7,375 nucleotides of DNA from Pirellulales bacterium. GTDB lineage: Bacteria; Planctomycetota; Planctomycetia; Pirellulales; Thermoguttaceae. Location of the stretch: NCBI GenBank assembly GCA_030605745.1, contig JAUWHT010000044.1, forward strand, positions 1 to 7,375, written 5' to 3'. The notes beneath the pieces were generated by a model that was given only the letters and a program-made list of their open reading frames with translations, was not told the DNA's origin and ran no database searches. Positions 1-5,200 of the stretch are shown here, piece after piece. Numbering within the stretch: the first letter of the stretch is position 1; every line of letters begins with the position of its first letter. The translations under genes were made by a program, and so were the position numbers.

Positions 1-36
1 CAACCCAATAGTGTGGTGAACAAGTACTGTACAAGA

Positions 37-53
37 TGCGCGCACGGCGCGCA
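37..53. repeat. Small GC hairpin in the left non-coding region
   Basis: TGCGCGC (37-43) and GCGCGCA (47-53) form a perfect 7-bp stem with an ACG loop. Neither strand has a following T-run. I see nothing else supportable in 1-126: no convincing ORF, tRNA or promoter. Confidence 0.5.
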
Positions 54-126
54 GAAGTTACAACGATAGACTCTAACCCAATCAAACAACTACTCTACTT
101 AGCCGTTACACCAACCTGCGGAAAAT

Positions 127-191
127 CGGGCTTGCCCGGCGCGTCGGCGCCCGAGCGAATCGGCCACCCAACAATGCGCCGGGCAAGCCCG
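127..191 (-). terminator. Long inverted repeat, probable end of the operon
   Basis: CGGGCTTGCCCGGCGC (127-142) and its exact reverse complement (176-191) flank a 33-nt loop. It begins 34 nt past the DUF58 stop. Read on the minus strand, the 16-bp GC-rich stem is followed by ATTTTCC, a short U-run. Each arm also contains its own small palindrome (CGGGC-TT-GCCCG), so alternative foldings exist. It could act as a terminator or as an extragenic palindromic repeat. The loop is long and the U-run short for a strong intrinsic terminator. Confidence 0.55.
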
Positions 192-224
192 GCGGCTAAA
201 CGGCGTGTTTCAAATCCCAAATCC

Positions 225-1121
225 TCATCCTCTTGCCGTACGACTGACTAGGTACTCAGTCAGCGCCTTGTCGAATTGCATGCTGGTATCCAGAGGCACG
301 TAGTCGATCCGGGCCTGGTGGCACTCGCGGCGGTAGTTCTCGCGGAAGGCATTGATCTCGGCCAGGTAATCGCGGTGGAATGCGGCCGCGTCCAGGGCCA
401 GCCGGCGGTTGTCTTCCGGGTCTTCAAGTTCCACCATGCCGTCGAAGGGGAATGTCGTTTCGGCCTCGTCGAGCACGTGGAAGAGGATAACGTCGTGCCC
501 GGCGTGGCGCAGCCGGTAGAGTGCCTCCAGCACCGGCTCTGGCTCGGCCAGCAGGTCGGAGAAGATCATCACCAGGCTGGCATGGCGGAGCATAGCGGCC
601 ACCTGGACGAGGCTGTTGGCGATGTCGGTTTTGCCCTGCGGTTTCAGCTTGGCCAACAGCGAGAGCACGTCGCCGAGCTGCTTGCGCCGGGCCTTCGGCG
701 CCAGGCTGTTGCGAATCTTCTGGTCGAAGCAGAGCAGCCCGACCGGGTCCTGCTGGTGGATCATCAGGTAGCACAGTGCGGCCGCCAGGCAGACGGCATA
801 GTCGAACTTGGTCAACTCCTGGCGATACGTGTAGCCCATCGAGCGGCTCAGGTCCATCACCAGGTACCCGGTGATGTTCGTCTCGGCCTCGAACTTCTTG
901 ATGTAGTATTTGTCGGTCTTGGCGTAGACCAGCCAGTCAATGTCCTTTGGGTCGTCGCCCGGCGTGTACTTGCGATGCTCGCTGAACTCGACCGAAAACC
1001 CGTGAAACGGACTGGCATGCAGCCCGTGCAAGAAACCCCTTACGATGAACTGGGCGCGCAGGTCCAGCCGCTTGATCTGGTTGATGACTTCGGGCTTGAG
1101 GTACTTTTCGGCGCTGGACAT
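225..1121 (-). CDS. DUF58-domain protein (MoxR partner, vWA-like fold)
   Basis: This 298-residue protein has no evident signal peptide or membrane segment and is likely cytoplasmic. The diagnostic DUF58 stretch spans 33-80: GLHASPFHGFSVEFSEHR, then KYTPGDDPKDIDWLVYAK and an EAET motif. A vWA-like domain follows with an apparently complete metal-ion-dependent adhesion site: D90-x-S92-x-S94, T165 (GKTD) and D189 (FSDL). Such proteins partner MoxR ATPases (mxaS next to mxaR in methanol dehydrogenase clusters, and similar pairs in Bat-type operons), probably linking the ATPase to its client through the bound metal. The start at 1121 is well supported because the conserved YLKPEV N-terminus follows at once and an in-frame TAA lies just upstream. 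However, no Shine-Dalgarno is present: the 5' flank is heptamer repeat. Membrane vWA genes that often follow this pair are absent, and non-coding DNA with a terminator-like stem follows. Confidence 0.93.
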   Translation of the reverse strand: MSSAEKYLKPEVINQIKRLDLRAQFIVRGFLHGLHASPFHGFSVEFSEHRKYTPGDDPKDIDWLVYAKTDKYYIKKFEAETNITGYLVMDLSRSMGYTYRQELTKFDYAVCLAAALCYLMIHQQDPVGLLCFDQKIRNSLAPKARRKQLGDVLSLLAKLKPQGKTDIANSLVQVAAMLRHASLVMIFSDLLAEPEPVLEALYRLRHAGHDVILFHVLDEAETTFPFDGMVELEDPEDNRRLALDAAAFHRDYLAEINAFRENYRRECHQARIDYVPLDTSMQFDKALTEYLVSRTARG

Positions 1122-1124
1122 AGT

Positions 1125-1269
1125 TAGTGGTTAGTGGATAGTGGTTAGTGGATAGTTGGGAGGGGGTAGCGATTGTGAAGTCGGGTCACAGGATGGCGTG
1201 TGATGTCAACGTTTAGCGGCCGCCGGCACGGCGGCCCACTATCCACTAACCACTATCTACTAACCACTA
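1125..1269. repeat. Heptamer-built inverted repeat between the MoxR and DUF58 genes
   Basis: Arms at 1125-1156 and 1238-1269 are reverse complements in 31 of 32 positions; the one mismatch is 1136 against 1258. Each arm is made of alternating heptamers TAGTGGT and TAGTGGA (period 14, about 2.3 copies), and the left arm is perfectly periodic. The 81-nt centre (1157-1237) includes a GC hairpin. As minus-strand RNA this could form a stem of about 32 bp whose 5' arm contains the MoxR stop codon (1262-1260) and whose 3' arm ends 3 nt before the DUF58 AUG. It could be a small non-autonomous insertion, a dispersed extragenic repeat or an RNA element. The sequence shows the symmetry but not the function. 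Confidence 0.9.
1218..1236. repeat. GC-rich hairpin inside the intergenic repeat
   Basis: GGCCGCCG (1218-1225) and CGGCGGCC (1229-1236) form a perfect 8-bp stem with a 3-nt loop. On the minus strand it is followed by GCTAAACG rather than a run of T, so it is not a standard intrinsic terminator. It may still pause RNA polymerase or stabilise the mRNA between the two genes. Confidence 0.75.
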
Positions 1270-2279
1270 TACTTCGGAATCACCGGTGGTGGTGTTTCGC
1301 GGACGAGGCGCTCGATGATGTCTTCGTTGGTCATTCCTTCGGCTTGGGCCTGGAAGTTGGTACAGATGCGATGTCTGAGGACGGGGATGGTGATTTTCTG
1401 GACGTCTTCGATGGCCACCGAAAACCGGCCGTCCATTGCGGCCAATGCCTTGCCGCCCTGGATCAGGAATTGTCCGGCCCGTGGGCCCGCACCCCAATCG
1501 ATCAACTCCCTGACAAACGGCGGCGCCGTGGCGTCCACGGGCCGCGTGGCCCGGACAAGTCGGGCAACGTACTGGACGATATATTCGCTTACGGCCACCT
1601 TGCCCACCAGGTTCTGCAAATTGAGGATCGCCTTGCCCGAAAGCACCTTGCGGACCTCGGCCTGCTCGCCGTGGGTGGTGGTGGCCAGGATTTGCTCTTC
1701 TTCGTCGGCAGACGGGTAATCGACCTTGATATTGAACATGAAGCGGTCGAGTTGCGCCTCGGGCAGCGGATAGGTTCCTTCCTGCTCGATGGGGTTCTGG
1801 GTGGCAATGGTGAAGAAGGGCTCGGGCAGTGGGTAGGTCTCCTGTCCGACCGTTACTTCCCGGTCCTGCCTCGCCTGCAACAGCGCGGCCTGGGTCTTCG
1901 GCGGGGTACGGTTGATCTCGTCGGCCAGCAGGATGTTGGTGAAGATCGGGCCACCCACAAAACGGAAATCCCGCCGCCCACGCTCGTCCTCCTCCAGCAC
2001 GTTCGTGCCCGTGATGTCCGACGGCATCAGATCGGGCGTAAACTGAATCCGCTTGAACCGGATGTCCAAAATCCGCGCCAGCGTGCTGACCATCAGTGTC
2101 TTGGCCAGCCCGGGCACACCCACCAGCAGGCAGTGTCCCCGCGTGAAAACGGCGGCGAAGATTTGCTCGATCACCTCCGCCTGGCCGACGATGACCTTCT
2201 GCAATTCGTCCTGCATGAGTTGCCGGTGCTGGCTGAACTCCTGCAGGACGTCGCCCAGATTGCGAGGCTTGGTGGTCAA
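1260..2279 (-). CDS. MoxR-family AAA+ ATPase
   Basis: This 339-residue cytoplasmic AAA+ ATPase is full length for the family. The start is TTG (read as Met), 9 nt after the upstream stop. Visible motifs are the VIVGQ N-terminal helix (29-33), Walker A GVPGLAKT (54-61, with K60 and T61), Walker B ILLADE (116-121), sensor 1 in IATQNP (N162), the EGTYPLPEAQLDRF segment with arginine finger R179, and sensor 2 GAGPRA (R267). MoxR proteins are hexameric ATPases that act as chaperones for cofactor insertion or assembly of partner proteins, usually with a DUF58/vWA partner, and one is encoded next here. All ATP-handling residues are present, so it should be active. Two oddities stand out. Residue 137, in the segment after Walker B (ALLQARQD), is Arg where the family typically has Met. 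The last residues (YSG) and the stop codon are encoded by the edge of the heptamer repeat. Confidence 0.95.
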   Translation of the reverse strand: MTTKPRNLGDVLQEFSQHRQLMQDELQKVIVGQAEVIEQIFAAVFTRGHCLLVGVPGLAKTLMVSTLARILDIRFKRIQFTPDLMPSDITGTNVLEEDERGRRDFRFVGGPIFTNILLADEINRTPPKTQAALLQARQDREVTVGQETYPLPEPFFTIATQNPIEQEGTYPLPEAQLDRFMFNIKVDYPSADEEEQILATTTHGEQAEVRKVLSGKAILNLQNLVGKVAVSEYIVQYVARLVRATRPVDATAPPFVRELIDWGAGPRAGQFLIQGGKALAAMDGRFSVAIEDVQKITIPVLRHRICTNFQAQAEGMTNEDIIERLVRETPPPVIPKYSG

Positions 2280-2285
2280 GGTAAG

Positions 2286-2291
2286 TCCTCA
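2286..2291 (-). promoter_or_regulatory. Shine-Dalgarno overlapping the upstream stop codon, supporting a TTG start
   Basis: TGAGGA on the minus strand contains the TGA stop of the propeller gene (2291-2289) and a GAGGA Shine-Dalgarno core, 6 nt before the TTG at 2279-2277. The TGA is in the same frame as the MoxR gene, so no earlier in-frame start exists. The next in-frame ATG is codon 22, inside the conserved N-terminal helix. An ATG at 2292-2290 opens a different frame with no family resemblance. The arrangement implies translational coupling. Confidence 0.75.
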
Positions 2292-5200
2292 TTTCTCATA
2301 CTCGATGACGAGTTCGGCGGGCTTGCCGCTCTCGCGAGCCGTGTAGGTTGCGGAGTCGTAGGTTGTGGGTTTGATGACGAGGCTCAACTCGGTCATTCCC
2401 TCGAGCGAGAGCTCCAGCGGGAGTTCGACTACCTGGTGCTTGCTCACGCGGCCGATCCTCGAGAGCACTTGACCCGGCAACGGCCGATTCTTGTAGGTAA
2501 TCTCCTTCTCACTCCAGGGCTTCCTAGCAAGACAAACTTGCCCCGAATCATCCGACGGGTTGCCGGCGTTATAGAGGCGCAGCACGGCTGAGAGCGGCTT
2601 GCCCGGCACGTCGAGTCGGAATTTCAGATATGCAATATGATGGTTCCAATCGCACCCGACCCCGCGGTAATCGTCCACCACCAGTGTCTCGGCATCGCCC
2701 ACGTTGCGATCGGCGAATTCCTTCGCAACGTGGGCGTCCTCCACCGCCTTCAGAACGACCCGGCCAAGGGTAGGCAGGTATTCGACGTCGGCCTGTCGCT
2801 CCAGTTCAAGCCCGCCGTCGTGTCGCACAAGCTTGACTGCGACGGGATACTTGCCTCTGGGGACCTTTTTGGCGACAGCAGCCTTCAGCGTAATCTTGGT
2901 TTTGTCCCCCAGGGCCAGTTTAACCGGTGTTTCGATCGGTGTGACCGTGAAATTCCCGGGCGCCTCGACACGCAGCACGCCAACGAATTCCCGGTCCGTG
3001 TGGTTCGCAATGCACACATCCTCGTGCCCTTCCGGCACGGTGTCTCCGAGCCGGAAGGACGGCACGGTCAAGCCGAGGCTCAGCACCTGTTCCCGCTGGA
3101 CTTCGATGCCTTGGAGGATCGGCAATTGCTCCCGAGTCGGCTTCGGGGCCTTGTGGACAAACTCGATGGTCAGTTTATCGTTCACATCGATGCCCTTAAA
3201 CTCCTTGATGATCGCCTTGTTCTGACCCCCGGCTTCCTTGACGACATCGAATTTCTCGGCTACGACCTTGTCCTGGAGTTTGATGTCGAACACGCGCACC
3301 CCGGACGTTTCCTGCTCGAGGTCGGCCAGTGCGAGCCGAACCGTGTACCGCGCGGCCCCGTCCGAAGGGCCGACCAACGGCACGACGCACCGCTTCAACC
3401 CGCGGACGCCGGAGGCGAACACCCAGGGCTTGTCTGTTCCCTGGATATCCAGGAAATCCAGATTGTGTTTGAAGTAGCCCCCGCCCGGCAGCAACGAAGT
3501 AGACACGGTAAGGCTAGTGTAACCAAGGACAAGGGGCCACTCGCGGGTTCGCGGGTAGCCGAGCCAGAGGGTCCCAGCTTTGTCTTTCCTGTCGCCCGGC
3601 GCGCCCAAGTTCAGCGCGAGGTGTTTGACAGGTGTCATCGCCCCGGCGGCGCTGTACCACCCCCAGGCCCGATTGTGCTGCCTGTGTTTGAAAGCAACCG
3701 TACACAGGTTTGGAAATTGGCACGTGCATCCGGTGGCGGCCACTGGAAACAGGAGCAGCCCGTTGGCAGGAATGAAATTGATCCAGCAGCCCGGACGCTG
3801 GGAGCTGAAATGCATCGTTCCGTAGTCGTTCACCAGATCGTAGTAGCCAAGGCACCAGGAGCGAAAGAACATGGTATGTGGCGAGGCGGCCGGACATCCG
3901 CAGTGGTGGCCGGGCCGCGCAAACTGCCACGGCTCCCGCCGACCCGTGACAGGGTGCACACGCATCTTCTGCTTGCCTGTGTGCAGATCAAAGGCCCAGG
4001 GCTCCGCGTGGAACGTATCGCCAATGACCAACGGGCGGACACGGTAGCCGATCCTTTTGGACCACAGCGCCTCCCCACTGTTCGCCGATAGAGCAACGAC
4101 CCGGCGAGCGTCGAATTGACCCTCGAAGAACTGACGCCAGGCGTGACCATCGGTATAGGTCCCGAAGAAGACCACGACGCCGTTGTGGCAGATCACTGCC
4201 GGCACACCCCAGCGGGGCCGCTGCCAGCAGCAGCCGGTGAGGTCCGTGGGCTTCTGCCAGAGCGTCTTGCCGGTGCGGGCATCGAGCGCGACGACCATGC
4301 GCACGACGGCCATCTTCAACTGCTTCTCAGCTTCGGCCTGCTCGGCGCCCTTCAGCCGCTCGATCGCCACGATCCTATCCTTGAGTGCCTCCTGGCGCTG
4401 CTCGTCGCTCATTCTGCTGTCGGAGAAGAACACCCGTCCGCCGTCGATAGCGATCTCCGTGTTGCGGATGCCCTTGCACTCGTGCACCCAGCAATGTTTT
4501 CCGGTGTCGATGTCCACGGCGAAGAGGCGGTCGCCGACGCTGCCGTAGAGAAGCTTGCCCACGCAGGCGACGTATTTCCAACTCCCGCTGCCGGCCTTCG
4601 GCGGCAGGCCGTAGGTCGCCGTGGTGCGCCCGGTGGCCGCGTCCAGCCGGAGGCACTTGTCGCCGACGGCGACGAAGAGGCTGTCGGCATTGGCTGCGAG
4701 GTTGCTTGCCTGCGAGGAAGCGCCTGCTCGGTTTGCCCCGCGGATCTTCCTCTCCCAGAGTTTGAGCCCGTTGTATGCGTCGTGGGCCATGACGACGTCT
4801 CTGCCTTGCAGAAAGAGCCGGCCGCCCGTCGAGAGCGGGCCCATTGCACGGCGGTGGCGATCAATCGTGTTGGTCGGCGGCAACTCGCCAAACCAGAGCA
4901 CGCCGAGAGGGCACTTCACAAGTTGGTCGTCGCCGCACGTGGTGTTGCCGGGATCGGCGTATTGGTGGGTCCAGCTACCCGCCCCTGGGAGCGGCCCGCG
5001 AGTGAACCTCAGCCACACGCCGTCGTCTTCGGTTACCTTGGCGCCTTTGATCCCCGCCGTGGCGAGCCAACGTTGAAGCACCGGTGGTTGGAGCGGCTTC
5101 ACATGCCCCTTAGCTTGGGCCGGTTGGCCGATCGAGATCACGCCACCCAAAGGCCTCAGCATGCGCAGCGCTTCGGCGGCGTCACCGGGTGGCTCGCCGG

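Noticed and set aside
22..34. GTACTGTAC near-palindrome as a regulator site (LexA-like)
   Set aside because: It is a short imperfect dyad with no matching known consensus and no adjacent gene start.
276..1127. Plus-strand open frame opposite the DUF58 gene
   Set aside because: It is antisense to an intact DUF58 protein with its MIDAS residues, and the product resembles nothing.
1125..1156. CRISPR-like array suggested by regular repeats
   Set aside because: The units are 7 or 14 nt and directly adjacent, with no spacers, and no cas genes are present.
1186..1203. TCACA-N8-TGTGA dyad, at first glance CRP-like
   Set aside because: The half-sites are in the opposite order and spacing to a CRP site, and only 5 bp pair.
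1204..1209. Perfect TTGACA box on the minus strand, a possible promoter for DUF58
   Set aside because: No TATAAT-like element lies 16-18 nt downstream, so a sigma70-type promoter is not supported.
1200..2591. Long plus-strand open frame opposite the MoxR gene and the end of the propeller gene
   Set aside because: It is antisense to a gene with complete MoxR motifs, its translation shows no recognisable domain, and GC-rich codon bias commonly keeps the opposite strand open.
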